64,000 nucleotides of DNA from AC-32 sp963765785. Lineage in GTDB: Bacteria > Actinomycetota > Thermoleophilia > Gaiellales > Gaiellaceae. Below, in pieces: positions 1 to 7,773 of the stretch. The stretch lies in NCBI GenBank assembly GCA_963765785.1, contig CAVXXW010000019.1, positions 248,001 through 312,000 of the forward strand, given 5' to 3'. The position numbers and the translations under genes were made by a program. The number at the start of each line of letters is the position of its first letter. Position 1 is the first letter of the stretch. A model generated the notes under the pieces. That model was not told the DNA's origin. It saw nothing but the letters and a program-made list of their open reading frames with translations, and made no database searches.

Positions 1-897
1 TACATGATCGAGGAGTGGGCGCGGCTGCCGGTCGAGCCGGACATCGCGAGCGAGTGGATTTACCGCAACCCGGTGCTCTCCAAGGACACGCTCGTGATCG
101 GGATCTCGCAGTCGGGCGAGTCGCGCGACACGGTCAACGCAGTCAAGCTCGCGCGCGACCTCGGCGCCCGCACCGTCGCGATCACGAACCTGATGGGCTC
201 GCAAATCACGCGCGAAGCGGAGTCGGTGCTCTACACGCGCTGCGGCCTCGAGATCGGGGTCGCCGCCTCGAAGACCTTCACCGCGCAGGTCGCGCTGCTT
301 GCCCTGATCGGCCTCAAGCTGGCGCAGGTGCGCAAGACGCTCCCGCCGGACGAGATCGAGTTCATCCTCGACCAGCTCTACGAGCTGCCGGCGAAGGTCG
401 AGGCGTTCCTCGACGGCGACCATCCGGTCGAGGAGATCGCGCAGCGCCTCTACGAGAAGCCGTTTTTCCTCTACCTCGGCCGCCACATCGGCCTGCCGGT
501 CGCACTCGAGGGCGCGCTCAAGCTGAAGGAGATCTCGTACATCCCGACCGACGCCTACTCGGCCGGAGAGATGAAGCACGGGCCGATCGCGCTCCTCGAC
601 GAGGGCACGCCCGTGGTCTGCGTCGCGATCGACCAGAAGGTGATCTACGAGAAGGTCGTCTCGAACATCCAGGAGACGCGTGCGCGCGGCGCGCATGTGA
701 TCGCGATCGCGACCGACGGCAACGAGGATATCCAGCACCACGCCGACGACGTGATCTACATCCCGCGCTCGCCGGCCTTCCTGCAGTCGGTGCTCGCCGT
801 GGTGCCGCTGCAGCTCCTCGCCTACCGCATCGCGCGGCTGCGCGGCCTGAACGTCGACCAGCCGCGCAACCTCGCGAAGACCGTCACCGTCGAGTAG
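1..897 (+). CDS. glmS: Glucosamine-6-phosphate synthase, C-terminal part (cut by window start)
   Basis: Isomerase half of GlmS, which makes glucosamine-6-phosphate from fructose-6-phosphate and glutamine for peptidoglycan. The reading frame is open from base 1, so the N-terminal glutaminase domain and part of the first SIS domain lie outside the window. Visible are the SIS sugar-phosphate loop ISQSGESRDT, the second SIS domain with EGALKLKEISYIPTDAYSAG and the GEMKHGPIALL segment, and the family-typical end DQPRNLAKTVTVE. The next gene starts 3 bases after the stop, so the two are probably co-transcribed. Its presence upstream of acpS-nnr-alr matches the cell-wall gene neighbourhood known in actinobacteria. 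Confidence 0.95.
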   Translation, partial: YMIEEWARLPVEPDIASEWIYRNPVLSKDTLVIGISQSGESRDTVNAVKLARDLGARTVAITNLMGSQITREAESVLYTRCGLEIGVAASKTFTAQVALLALIGLKLAQVRKTLPPDEIEFILDQLYELPAKVEAFLDGDHPVEEIAQRLYEKPFFLYLGRHIGLPVALEGALKLKEISYIPTDAYSAGEMKHGPIALLDEGTPVVCVAIDQKVIYEKVVSNIQETRARGAHVIAIATDGNEDIQHHADDVIYIPRSPAFLQSVLAVVPLQLLAYRIARLRGLNVDQPRNLAKTVTVE

Positions 898-900
898 CCG

Positions 901-1503
901 ATGGGTGCCGCGCAGCTCGCCGCGTTCCTGGGCGTCTCCGCGGTCGTGATCGTGACGCCGGGCCAGGACACGGCGCTGACGATCAGAAACACGCTCCTCG
1001 GCGGGACGCGCGCCGGCATCGGGACCGCGGTCGGCGTCGTCGGCGGCCAACTTGCCTGGGCCCTGACCACGAGCGCCGGGCTCGCCGCGCTGCTGCTTGC
1101 CTCGGCACCGCTCTTCACCGCGATCCGCCTGGCCGGGGCGGCGTACCTCGTCGTCCTCGGCGCGCAGGCGCTCGCGGCCGCGCTGCGCGGCCTTCCGCAT
1201 GAGGAACGGCTTCCGCGCCGCCGCAGTCCGGCCGCGCGCCAGGGGCTCCTGAGTAACGTCGGCAACCCGAGGATGGCCGTCTTCTTCACGAGCCTGCTGC
1301 CTCAGTTTGCGTCGTCGTTCGCGGGCATGCTCGCGCTCGGCCTCATGTTCGCGGCGCTCACGCTCTCGTGGCTGAGCCTCTACGCGCTGGCGGTCGCCAA
1401 GGCCTCCGGGCTCTTGCGGCGTCCGCAGCTACGACGTGCGCTCGATGCCGTCACCGGGCTTGCTCTCGTCGCCCTCGGCCTGCGCGTCGCGACCGAGCGC
1501 TAG
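901..1503 (+). CDS. LysE/RhtB-family amino-acid exporter
   Basis: A 200-residue membrane protein of the LysE/RhtB efflux family, about the usual family length. The N-terminal segment has the family motif TPGQDTALTIRN (compare the TPGP/TPGQ signature after the first helix) followed by a glycine-rich second helix, and the middle has the NPRMAVFFTSLLPQF motif (compare NPKAxLFF). About five to six hydrophobic helices are visible. It begins 3 bases after the glmS stop with no visible Shine-Dalgarno, consistent with translational coupling. The exported substrate (amino acid or homoserine lactone) cannot be told from sequence. Confidence 0.85.
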   Translation: MGAAQLAAFLGVSAVVIVTPGQDTALTIRNTLLGGTRAGIGTAVGVVGGQLAWALTTSAGLAALLLASAPLFTAIRLAGAAYLVVLGAQALAAALRGLPHEERLPRRRSPAARQGLLSNVGNPRMAVFFTSLLPQFASSFAGMLALGLMFAALTLSWLSLYALAVAKASGLLRRPQLRRALDAVTGLALVALGLRVATER

Positions 1504-1521
1504 CGCGCTAGCGTCACCTGC

Positions 1522-2748
1522 GTGCACGTGCTGGCACAGATCGGCGACGGGCTTTGGAACGCCTTCCGCATGGCGTGGGAGGTCTGGTGGGCGCTGGTGC
1601 TCGGCTTCCTGCTCTCGGGAATCGTCCAGGCCTGGGTACCGCGCTCGCGGATGGAGCACGCGCTCGGCGGACGCGGCGGCCGCACGGCCGCGCTCGCGAC
1701 CGGCCTCGGCGCCGCCTCGTCGTCCTGCAGCTACGCGGCCGTCGCGATCGCGAAGTCGCTCTTCCAGAAGGGCGCGAGCCTCGCCGCGGCGATGGCCTTC
1801 CAGTTTGCGTCCACGAACCTCGTCTTCGAGATCGGGATCGTGCTCTGGATCTTCCTCGGCTGGCAGTTCACGCTGGCCGAGTTCGTCGGCGGGCTGCTGC
1901 TGATCGTGCTGATGTGGGTCGCGGTCACGCTCGTCGTCTCTCGCCGCGAGGAGGAGCAGTCGCGCGAGCGCGCCCGCGCTGCCGACACCGGCCACCAGCA
2001 CCACTCCGCGGCCGGCTCGAGGCGGCTCTCGCTCGAGGGTTGGTCGGACGTCGCGCACAACTTCCGCGGCGACTGGCAGATGCTCTGGAAGGAGATCACC
2101 CTCGGCTTCGTGATCGCCGGGTTCATCGCGCTGCTGCCGATGGATTTCTTCAACGCCCTCTTCCTGACCGGCACCGGCGGCTGGGTGCAGGTGCTCGAGA
2201 ACGTGCTCGTCGGCCCGCTCGTCGCTGTGCTGTCGTTCGTCTGCTCCGTCGGGAACATCCCGCTCGCGGCGGTGCTCTGGGCCGGCGGGATCTCGTTCGC
2301 CGGCGTGATCGCGTTCATCTACGCCGACCTGATCATCATCCCGCTCGTCCTGATCTACGGCCGCTACTACGGCTGGCGGCTGGCCGCGAAGCTTGTCGCG
2401 ATCATGTTCGGCGCGATGGTCCTGGCAGCCCTCGCCGTGGACGGGATCTTCGGCTGGGCCGGGTTGATCCCGACGACGCGCCCGTCGATCGCGTCGGTGA
2501 CCGAGCGGGCGATCACCTGGAACTACACGACGGTGCTGAACATCGTCTTCACGCTCGTCTTCGTCGCGCTGTTCGCGCTCACGTTCCGGCGCGGCGCGCG
2601 CGACCCCGTCTGCGGGATGACCGTCGACCGCTCGAAGGCGGTCTCGCTCGAGCACGACGGGCGGCGGTACTTCTTCTGCGGGCCGGGCTGTCGCGCGAAG
2701 TTCGAGGCGGCTACGGACCGAGCGGCAGAGACGGCAGCTCCACGTTAG
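1522..2748 (+). CDS. DUF318/UPF0718-type permease with C-terminal YHS domain
   Basis: A 408-residue membrane protein from a GTG start; an internal ATG at 1570 is the alternative. Two homologous permease halves are visible, each with a cysteine motif in a helix: SSCSYAAVAI near residue 75 and CSVGNIPLAAVLW near residue 240. This is the layout of the DUF318 permease family, which includes the organoarsenical permease ArsP. A histidine- and charge-rich linker (DTGHQHHSA) separates the halves. The last 50 residues form a YHS-like domain, DPVCGMTVDRSKA ... YFFCGPGCRAKF, a metal-binding module otherwise seen on metal ATPases. Export of a metal or metalloid is an inference; the substrate is unknown. 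Its 3' end overlaps the convergent gene by 38 bases. Confidence 0.75.
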   Translation: MHVLAQIGDGLWNAFRMAWEVWWALVLGFLLSGIVQAWVPRSRMEHALGGRGGRTAALATGLGAASSSCSYAAVAIAKSLFQKGASLAAAMAFQFASTNLVFEIGIVLWIFLGWQFTLAEFVGGLLLIVLMWVAVTLVVSRREEEQSRERARAADTGHQHHSAAGSRRLSLEGWSDVAHNFRGDWQMLWKEITLGFVIAGFIALLPMDFFNALFLTGTGGWVQVLENVLVGPLVAVLSFVCSVGNIPLAAVLWAGGISFAGVIAFIYADLIIIPLVLIYGRYYGWRLAAKLVAIMFGAMVLAALAVDGIFGWAGLIPTTRPSIASVTERAITWNYTTVLNIVFTLVFVALFALTFRRGARDPVCGMTVDRSKAVSLEHDGRRYFFCGPGCRAKFEAATDRAAETAAPR

Positions 2749-3325
2749 GCAGCCCTGGGGCCGGCACCGGCGGCAGCGGCGGCAGCGGCGGGACGACCGG
2801 CGTCGGCGCCTCGACCGGCGGTGGCTCGGCCGCCGGCGGAGTGGCGGGAGGAGCGGCAGGTTCGGGCGACGCCGGCCGCGGCGGCGCGGCCCGCGGCGCG
2901 GGAGCGGGAGCGGGAGCGTGAGCGTGAACACGAGTGGGTGTGGGAGCTGGAGCGCGAGCCGGAGCTTGGGCGGGTGTCGGCGTCTTCGCGCCCGCCGGAC
3001 GGATCGGGCGCGGCGCCGTCCGGACGACGGCGGCGGGGCTTCGGCTCGAGTGCGGAGCCGTGACGACGACCGGAGTCCGCCTCGGGACGAACGTCACCGG
3101 CTTCGCAGTCGGGTACGTGACCGGCGCGGCCTCGACGCGCAGCGGCTCGTGGCGCACGCTCGGCACCGCTGCCGTGACCACCGCGCAGACGACGAGCGTC
3201 GCGGCCGCGAGGCGCGCGGCCGTAACGCCGAGCAGGGTCTTGCCGCACGCAAGCCACGAGCCGAGACGGAGAGTCTCCGCGAACACCTCGTGGTCGTCGG
3301 CGATGAGGGCGCGAGCGGGCGGCAC
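2711..3325 (-). CDS. Proline/alanine-rich single-pass membrane protein
   Basis: A 204-residue protein of unknown function. A GTG start is supported by a purine-rich site (GAAGGAGA) 5 bases upstream, which is the main reason to believe the frame. A short cytoplasmic N-terminus is followed by one hydrophobic helix (residues about 36-55, LAAATLVVCAVVTAAVPSV). The remaining 150 residues are rich in Pro and Ala with scattered Arg, His and Thr, and look disordered. Such regions often span the cell wall. No catalytic motif is visible. The 3' end overlaps the permease gene tail-to-tail. The biased composition makes a spurious frame possible, but the ribosome site and the clean membrane segment argue against that. 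Confidence 0.55.
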   Translation of the reverse strand: MPPARALIADDHEVFAETLRLGSWLACGKTLLGVTAARLAAATLVVCAVVTAAVPSVRHEPLRVEAAPVTYPTAKPVTFVPRRTPVVVTAPHSSRSPAAVVRTAPRPIRPAGAKTPTPAQAPARAPAPTPTRVHAHAPAPAPAPRAAPPRPASPEPAAPPATPPAAEPPPVEAPTPVVPPLPPLPPVPAPGLPNVELPSLPLGP

Positions 3326-3417
3326 CGCGGTCTCCTTCGGTTGGGGAACAGGTAATGAGAACCCCGCCGCCTGGCGAAACCTGCGCTCCCTCTGCGAAGA
3401 TCACTCTTTCGGGTTAC

Positions 3418-3423
3418 AGGAGG
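3418..3423 (+). promoter_or_regulatory. Shine-Dalgarno site AGGAGG that fixes a TTG start
   Basis: A perfect AGGAGG lies 5 bases before TTG 3429. It selects this TTG as the start of the zinc-ribbon gene although the open frame extends much further upstream. Confidence 0.8.
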
Positions 3424-3428
3424 CAGCA

Positions 3429-3743
3429 TTGCGCGTCTGTGCGGAGTGCGGGGGCGAGCTCGAGGCGGCGTACCGCTTCTGCCCCTGGTGCGCGATGCCG
3501 CAGCGGCGCAAGCTGGTCGAGTTCTTCCGAGCCCATCCGCGCGACGCGGGCAAGGCGCTGCGCGTCTCGCGCTACCTGACCGAGGACCCGCACGTCCGCT
3601 TCAGCGTCTGGAGCCCGGACAGTGTCGCCGAGGCGGCGGTCTCGCTGGACGAGGACGAAGCCGACCGCCTGTCGGCGTTCCTCGCCGCGCCATCGCCCGC
3701 GCCCCGCAGCACCGTGGAGCGCATCTTGGCGCGCCTGCGCTAG
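3429..3743 (+). CDS. Small zinc-ribbon protein
   Basis: A 104-residue protein from a TTG start chosen by the AGGAGG just upstream. It begins with a zinc ribbon: CAEC at residues 4-7 and CPWC at 18-21. This is followed by a basic PQRRKL segment and an acidic C-terminal half. There is no enzyme motif, so a nucleic-acid or protein-binding role is only a guess. Its TAG stop lies within a CTAG shared with the stop of the convergent mreB, so the two coding regions overlap by 4 bases. Confidence 0.75.
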   Translation: MRVCAECGGELEAAYRFCPWCAMPQRRKLVEFFRAHPRDAGKALRVSRYLTEDPHVRFSVWSPDSVAEAAVSLDEDEADRLSAFLAAPSPAPRSTVERILARLR

Positions 3744-4780
3744 CGGCGTCGGCTCTTCCGCTGCGCCTTCGCCGCGCGGTCGAGCGTCTCGAGCTCGTCG
3801 AGGCTGCGGCCGGCGCCCTCGGCGACGCAGGTCAGCGGTGAGTCGGCGATTTGCACCGGCAGGCCGACCTCGTCGCGCAGCTTCTCGGCGAGGCCGCGCA
3901 GCAGCGCGCCGCCGCCCGCGAGCACGATGCCGCGCTCGCCGACGTCCGCGGCCAGCTCCGGCGGCGTCCGCTCGAGTGTGTCCTTGACGGCCGTGATGAT
4001 TCGGCCGACCGGCGCCTCCAGCGCACGCCGCATGTCGAGGCCGGAGATGGTCACGCGCCGAAGCAGCCCGGTCACGAGATCGCGTCCGGCGACGGTCGTC
4101 TCCGCCGCGTCGTCGGAAGGCGAGACCGAGCCGATCTCGATCTTCGCCACCTCCGCGGTCTCCTGGCCGATCAGCAGCTTATGCGTGCTCTTGACGGCGT
4201 CGACGATCGCGTCGTCCATCTCGTAGCCGCCGACGCGGATCGACTCCCACACGACCATCCCGCCGAGCGAGATGACCGCAACCTCGGTCGTGCCGCCGCC
4301 GATGTCGATCACCATGCTCGCGACGGCGTCCGCGACAGGGAGGTTCGCTCCGATCGCAGCGGCCATCGGCTCCTCGATCAGGTAGACGCTGCGCGCGCCT
4401 GCTACCCGGGTGGCCTCGTCGACCGCACGGCGCTCGACGTCGGTGATCCCGCTCGGCACGCAGAGCACGACCCGCGCGAAGGCGAAGCGTGAGCCGCCGG
4501 CCCTGGTGATGAAGTGGCGGAGCATCGCCTCGGTCACCTCGAAGTCTGCGATCACACCGTGGCGCAGCGGCCGCGTCGCGCGGATCGAGGCCGGCGTCCG
4601 GCCGATCATCCGCTTTGCCTCGGCGCCGACGGCGTACACCTTGCCGTTCTCCTCCGAGATCGCGACCACGGACGGCTCGTCAAGCACGATCCCGCGACCG
4701 CGGATGAACACCAGCGTGTTCGCCGTTCCGAGATCGACGGCCATGTCGCGGCCGCCGCCGAATGACCCCCAGACGCGCAT
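3740..4780 (-). CDS. mreB: MreB/Mbl-type actin-like protein
   Basis: A bacterial actin that organises lateral wall synthesis in rods. The actin-fold ATP site is complete: phosphate-1 loop AVDLGTANTLVFIRGRG, phosphate-2 loop MVIDIGGGTTEVAVIS and adenosine loop VLAGGGALLRGL. I start it at ATG 4780 (346 aa, family-typical length). The frame can be extended to GTG 4819, but that would run over the divergent promoter and into the neighbouring gene. No mreC, mreD, rodA or PBP gene is adjacent, which is unusual since mreB normally heads mreBCD. Its stop shares the palindrome CTAG with the zinc-ribbon gene. Confidence 0.9.
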   Translation of the reverse strand: MRVWGSFGGGRDMAVDLGTANTLVFIRGRGIVLDEPSVVAISEENGKVYAVGAEAKRMIGRTPASIRATRPLRHGVIADFEVTEAMLRHFITRAGGSRFAFARVVLCVPSGITDVERRAVDEATRVAGARSVYLIEEPMAAAIGANLPVADAVASMVIDIGGGTTEVAVISLGGMVVWESIRVGGYEMDDAIVDAVKSTHKLLIGQETAEVAKIEIGSVSPSDDAAETTVAGRDLVTGLLRRVTISGLDMRRALEAPVGRIITAVKDTLERTPPELAADVGERGIVLAGGGALLRGLAEKLRDEVGLPVQIADSPLTCVAEGAGRSLDELETLDRAAKAQRKSRRR

Positions 4781-4794
4781 TCCGCGGTCCAGCC

Positions 4795-4803
4795 TAGATA
4801 TAA
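4795..4803. promoter_or_regulatory. Overlapping divergent -10 elements between mreB and the hydrolase
   Basis: On the plus strand TAGATAT (4795-4801) ends 10 nt before GTG 4812. On the minus strand TTATATC covers the same bases and lies 14-20 nt before ATG 4780. Neither start has a Shine-Dalgarno site, so both transcripts would have little or no leader. Confidence 0.5.
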
Positions 4804-4811
4804 CCGGGCTC

Positions 4812-5696
4812 GTGGACACGGAAGGTCGGATTCCGTTCCGAGGCTACGAGACCTGGTACAGCTCGGTCGGCCCCGAGAACGGCGACGCGGTACCGCTCCT
4901 CTGCCTGCACGGCGGCCCGGGCGCGAACTGGCTGCACGTCAAGCCGTACGAGGCGCTAGCCGACGAGCGGCAGGTCGTCTTCTACGACCAGCTCGGCGCG
5001 GGCAACTCGGCGGTCGAGGAGCCGCACGATCCGTCGATGTGGACGCCAGAGCTCTACGTCGAGGAGGTCGGCGTCGTGCGCGAGGCGCTCGGGCTCGACC
5101 GGATTCACCTGCTCGGCCACTCCTGGGGCGGGATGCTGGGCATGCAGTACGCGGCGACGCAGCCGGACGGGCTCGTCTCGCTGATCGTCGAGAGCTCGCC
5201 CCCGTCGGTTCCGGCCTGGATGCCCGAGGTCGCGCGACTGCGCTCGGAGCTCCCGCCCGAGGTCGAGGAGACGCTCCGGCGGCACGAGGCGGCGGGGACG
5301 ACGGACTCGCCGGAGTACGCCGAGGCGATGGACGTCTTCTACCGGCGGCACCTCTGCCGCGCCGACCCGTGGCCCGACTGGCTGGTCGAGTGCTTCGCGG
5401 TGCTCGAGGGGAACCCGGAGGTCTACCACCACATGAACGGGCCGTCGGAGTTCCACGTGATCGGGACGATTCGCGACTGGGACGTGACGCCGCAGCTCGG
5501 GCGGATCCAGGTGCCGACGCTGCTCTTCTGCGGGCGCTACGACGAGGTCACGCCGGCGACGGTCGAGCCGGCGCACCACGCGATCGCCGGCTCCGAGTTC
5601 GTCGTGATGGAGGAGAGCTCGCACATGTCACAGGCCGAGGAGCCGAAGAAGACGTTCGACCTAGTCCGCGGCTTCATCTCTCGCGTAGAGGGATGA
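4812..5696 (+). CDS. Alpha/beta hydrolase, proline-iminopeptidase type
   Basis: A 294-residue serine hydrolase of the prolyl aminopeptidase/S33 group. The oxyanion segment HGGPG is at residues 33-37. The nucleophile is Ser104 in GHSWGG, the acid Asp244 in CGRYDEVTP, and the base His271 in ESSHMS. The cap region is short, as in proline iminopeptidases and small hydrolases of that group. There is no signal peptide, so it is cytoplasmic. The GTG start is preceded by a -10-like TAGATAT with no ribosome site, suggesting a leaderless mRNA. The precise substrate (N-terminal proline peptide or another ester/amide) is not decided by sequence. Confidence 0.85.
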   Translation: MDTEGRIPFRGYETWYSSVGPENGDAVPLLCLHGGPGANWLHVKPYEALADERQVVFYDQLGAGNSAVEEPHDPSMWTPELYVEEVGVVREALGLDRIHLLGHSWGGMLGMQYAATQPDGLVSLIVESSPPSVPAWMPEVARLRSELPPEVEETLRRHEAAGTTDSPEYAEAMDVFYRRHLCRADPWPDWLVECFAVLEGNPEVYHHMNGPSEFHVIGTIRDWDVTPQLGRIQVPTLLFCGRYDEVTPATVEPAHHAIAGSEFVVMEESSHMSQAEEPKKTFDLVRGFISRVEG

Positions 5697-5725
5697 GAGA
5701 GGCCGCGGGCGGCGCGGCCTCTCTC
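5695..5725. terminator. 13-bp perfect hairpin between convergent genes
   Basis: GAGAGAGGCCGCG (5695-5707) pairs perfectly with CGCGGCCTCTCTC (5713-5725) around a 5-nt loop. It starts within the stop codon of the hydrolase and could end transcription from both sides. No T-run follows, as is common in high-GC actinobacteria. Confidence 0.7.
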
Positions 5726-5741
5726 GTGAGCAGGTGCAGGA

Positions 5742-6473
5742 CTACGAGGAAGCTGCGGGCTCGTGGTCGCCGACGTGGTTCGCCGGCACCTGCTCCACCT
5801 GGGCGAGCGAGAACGCGCGCGGGGCGCGGATGCGCACCGAGATCGAGTCGCCCACGTGCAGCTGTCCGGGCGAGATGACCGTCGGGACGCGGCCCTGCCA
5901 GAGCACGAAGATCGTGTGCCCGTCGTAGCGGAACGTCTGGTCGAGCGGCTGGCCGAGCATGCCGCGGAGGGCGCGGAGGTTGCCGTCGCGGATGTGCAGG
6001 GTCAGCTTGCCGCCCGCGGCCGGTGCGTCGAGCGTGCCGCGGAAGAGCCACAGCGGCTGAGTCGGAAAGCGGCCGGCCTGGCCGGAGTCCGCGACGCGCC
6101 GTGCGGCGGTTGCCTCGATCTGCGCGAGCGAGGCGTGGCGGTCGGCAATCACCCGCACGCTGACGCGGTCGCCGGCGAGCAGGTTCGACTCGGTCACGAC
6201 CGTCGGGACGCCGTGCGACCAGCGGAGGTACTGCGTGTTCGCGTCGACAGCGAAGTTCGCGCTGTCGCTCTGGCCGACAAGCTTCTTCAGGGCGAGGCGG
6301 TTGCCGCCGTTCACGTCGACGCCGATGGTCGAGCCGCTGCCGGCGTCGGCCAGCATGCGGCCGTTGAACACGTACAGGACGTTGCCGCTCGTGCGCGCCG
6401 CGAGGCTGGCCGAGGCTCCGGCCGTGAGGATCGCGACGGCGAGGAGGGCGCCGAACAGGATCTGCTTTCTCAT
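5742..6473 (-). CDS. Secreted protein with two repeated DUF5666-like units
   Basis: A 243-residue exported protein with a signal peptide (MRKQILFGALLAVAILTAG, cleavage near ASA-SLA). The mature part contains two homologous segments of about 65 residues. One holds GVPTVVTESNLLAGDRVSVR followed by ASLAQIEA; the other holds RVPTVISPGQLHVGDSISVR followed by FSLAQVEQ. The aligned aromatic-basic turns (LRWSHG / VLWQGR) support an internal duplication. The GD-V-V pattern resembles small beta-barrel DUF5666-type domains; no catalytic residues are seen. A Shine-Dalgarno AAGGAGC lies before the ATG. Three 11-bp-phased repeats upstream (6546-6574) suggest control by an OmpR-family regulator. Confidence 0.75.
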   Translation of the reverse strand: MRKQILFGALLAVAILTAGASASLAARTSGNVLYVFNGRMLADAGSGSTIGVDVNGGNRLALKKLVGQSDSANFAVDANTQYLRWSHGVPTVVTESNLLAGDRVSVRVIADRHASLAQIEATAARRVADSGQAGRFPTQPLWLFRGTLDAPAAGGKLTLHIRDGNLRALRGMLGQPLDQTFRYDGHTIFVLWQGRVPTVISPGQLHVGDSISVRIRAPRAFSLAQVEQVPANHVGDHEPAASS

Positions 6474-6545
6474 CGAACGCTCCTTGTGCGTAGGGAGGAG
6501 GTCGTCCGAATGGTCGGCGCCCGATGTCAGGGGGCGATTAGGCGC

Positions 6546-6574
6546 TCGTAAGGGACCCGTAAGGCGGCCGTAAG
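6546..6574. promoter_or_regulatory. Three 7-bp direct repeats in exact 11-bp phase
   Basis: TCGTAAG (6546), CCGTAAG (6557) and CCGTAAG (6568) repeat every 11 bases, about 70 bases upstream of the secreted-protein start at 6473. Direct repeats with 11-bp spacing are the signature of OmpR/PhoP-family response-regulator sites such as the PHO box. Confidence 0.55.
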
Positions 6575-6584
6575 AACTTCCGGC

Positions 6585-6992
6585 TCAATCGGGGGGCCGG
6601 CGCATCCGCTTCGTCTCGCCGCGGCGCCGCTTCTGGTCGAGCCGCCGCTCCACGGCGGCCTTCGTCGGCTTCGTCGCGCGCCGCCGCCGCGGCACGCGCA
6701 GCGCGTCTCCCAGCGCCTCGGCCAGCCGCTCGAGCGCGAGCTCGCGGTTGCGCCACTGGCTCCGCTCGTCCTGTGCGACGGCGCGCACGACCGGCCCGAC
6801 GCGTGAGACGACTCGCCGCTTCTGCGCGTCCGAGAGCGCCGAGGAGCCCTCGACGTCGAAGACCGCCTCCACCCGCGTGTCGCTCTTCTGTGCGTGCTGC
6901 CCGCCGGGGCCGCTCGAGCGCGAGAAGCGCAGCTCCACTTCGCTCCGCGGGATCGAAACCGTCCGCGTCACCCGAATAGACTCGCGCTCCAT
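6585..6992 (-). CDS. arfB: Peptidyl-tRNA hydrolase ArfB (ribosome rescue factor)
   Basis: A 135-residue class-I release-factor-like protein that enters stalled ribosomes and hydrolyses peptidyl-tRNA. The catalytic GGQ is at residues 30-32 in SSGPGGQHAQKSDTRVE, and the C-terminal tail is strongly basic (KPTKAAVERRLDQKRRRGE), as needed to sit in the mRNA channel. The length matches ArfB/YaeJ. I start it at ATG 6992, which abuts the divergent HAD start in the hexamer CATATG; the open frame upstream lies antisense to that gene. With no intergenic space, its promoter must lie inside the neighbour's coding region. Confidence 0.88.
   Translation of the reverse strand: MERESIRVTRTVSIPRSEVELRFSRSSGPGGQHAQKSDTRVEAVFDVEGSSALSDAQKRRVVSRVGPVVRAVAQDERSQWRNRELALERLAEALGDALRVPRRRRATKPTKAAVERRLDQKRRRGETKRMRRPPD
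6977..6982 (+). promoter_or_regulatory. -10 element TAGACT for the HAD gene
   Basis: TAGACT ends 10 nt before ATG 6993 and sits inside the arfB coding region. No ribosome site is present, so the HAD mRNA is probably leaderless. Confidence 0.45.
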
Positions 6993-7769
6993 ATGGCGGG
7001 CATTCTCCTCGACGTCGACGGCGTGCTCCACGTCTCCGGCACTCCGATCCCCGGTGCCGCCGAGGCCGTGCAGCAGCTGCGCGAGAACGGCCACCGGCTC
7101 CGATTCGTCACCAACAACACGACGCACTCGCGCCGGCGCCTGGCCGACCAGATCCGCGGCTTCGGAATCGAGCTCGACGACACGGAGCTACAGACGACGC
7201 CGACGGCGGCCGCGCACGCCCTCAAGGGGAAGCGCGTGCTCGCGTTGACGATGCCCGACATCGTCGAGGAGTTCGAGGGCGTCGAGCTCGTCGGCGAGGC
7301 CGCGGACGCCGTGCTGATCGGCGGCGCGGACGAGGGCTTCGAGACGAACCAGGTCTTCAGCTACATGAACCTCGCGCGGGCATTTGCCGAGCTGCAGGCC
7401 GGTGCCGAGCTCTACTGCCTGCACAAGAACCGCTGGTGGCAGACCGCGCGCGGGCCGCTGCTCGATTCCGGGGCGTTCGTCGCGGGCCTCGAATACGCCG
7501 CCGAGACGGAGGCGACGGTGCTCGGCAAGCCGAGTCCCGCCTACTTCCAGGCCGCGCTCGACGCGCTCGACTCCGACGCCGAGCTGACCTGGATGGTCGG
7601 CGACGACATCGAGGTCGACATCGCCGGCGCGCACGGGTGCGGCCTCAAGACGGTGCTCGTGCGTACGGGCAAGTTCCGGCCGGACGTGGCCGAAGTGGCG
7701 CGCGTCCAGCCAGACGGCATCATCACGTCGATCGCCGCGCTACCGGGCTGGATCGAAACAGCCCACTAA
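6993..7769 (+). CDS. HAD-superfamily phosphatase, class IIA (NagD/LHPP-like)
   Basis: A 258-residue cytoplasmic phosphatase. HAD motif I is LLDVDGVLH with nucleophile Asp7 and acid Asp9; motif II is VTNNTT, motif III the lysine in LGKPSPAYF, and motif IV VGDDIEVDIAGA. The large cap between motifs II and III marks subclass IIA, which contains NagD, pyridoxal-phosphate phosphatases and LHPP. The natural substrate cannot be chosen from sequence. The ATG directly abuts the arfB start (CATATG at 6990-6995), giving divergent genes with zero spacing. Confidence 0.85.
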   Translation: MAGILLDVDGVLHVSGTPIPGAAEAVQQLRENGHRLRFVTNNTTHSRRRLADQIRGFGIELDDTELQTTPTAAAHALKGKRVLALTMPDIVEEFEGVELVGEAADAVLIGGADEGFETNQVFSYMNLARAFAELQAGAELYCLHKNRWWQTARGPLLDSGAFVAGLEYAAETEATVLGKPSPAYFQAALDALDSDAELTWMVGDDIEVDIAGAHGCGLKTVLVRTGKFRPDVAEVARVQPDGIITSIAALPGWIETAH

Positions 7770-7773
7770 TCGG

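Noticed and set aside
1429..2931. Long antisense frame across the permease gene
   Set aside because: Low-complexity Arg/Asp-rich translation opposite a well-supported membrane protein.
4781..4819. Upstream GTG start for mreB at 4819
   Set aside because: It would extend mreB across both -10 elements and into the first codons of the divergent hydrolase; ATG 4780 gives the normal MreB length.
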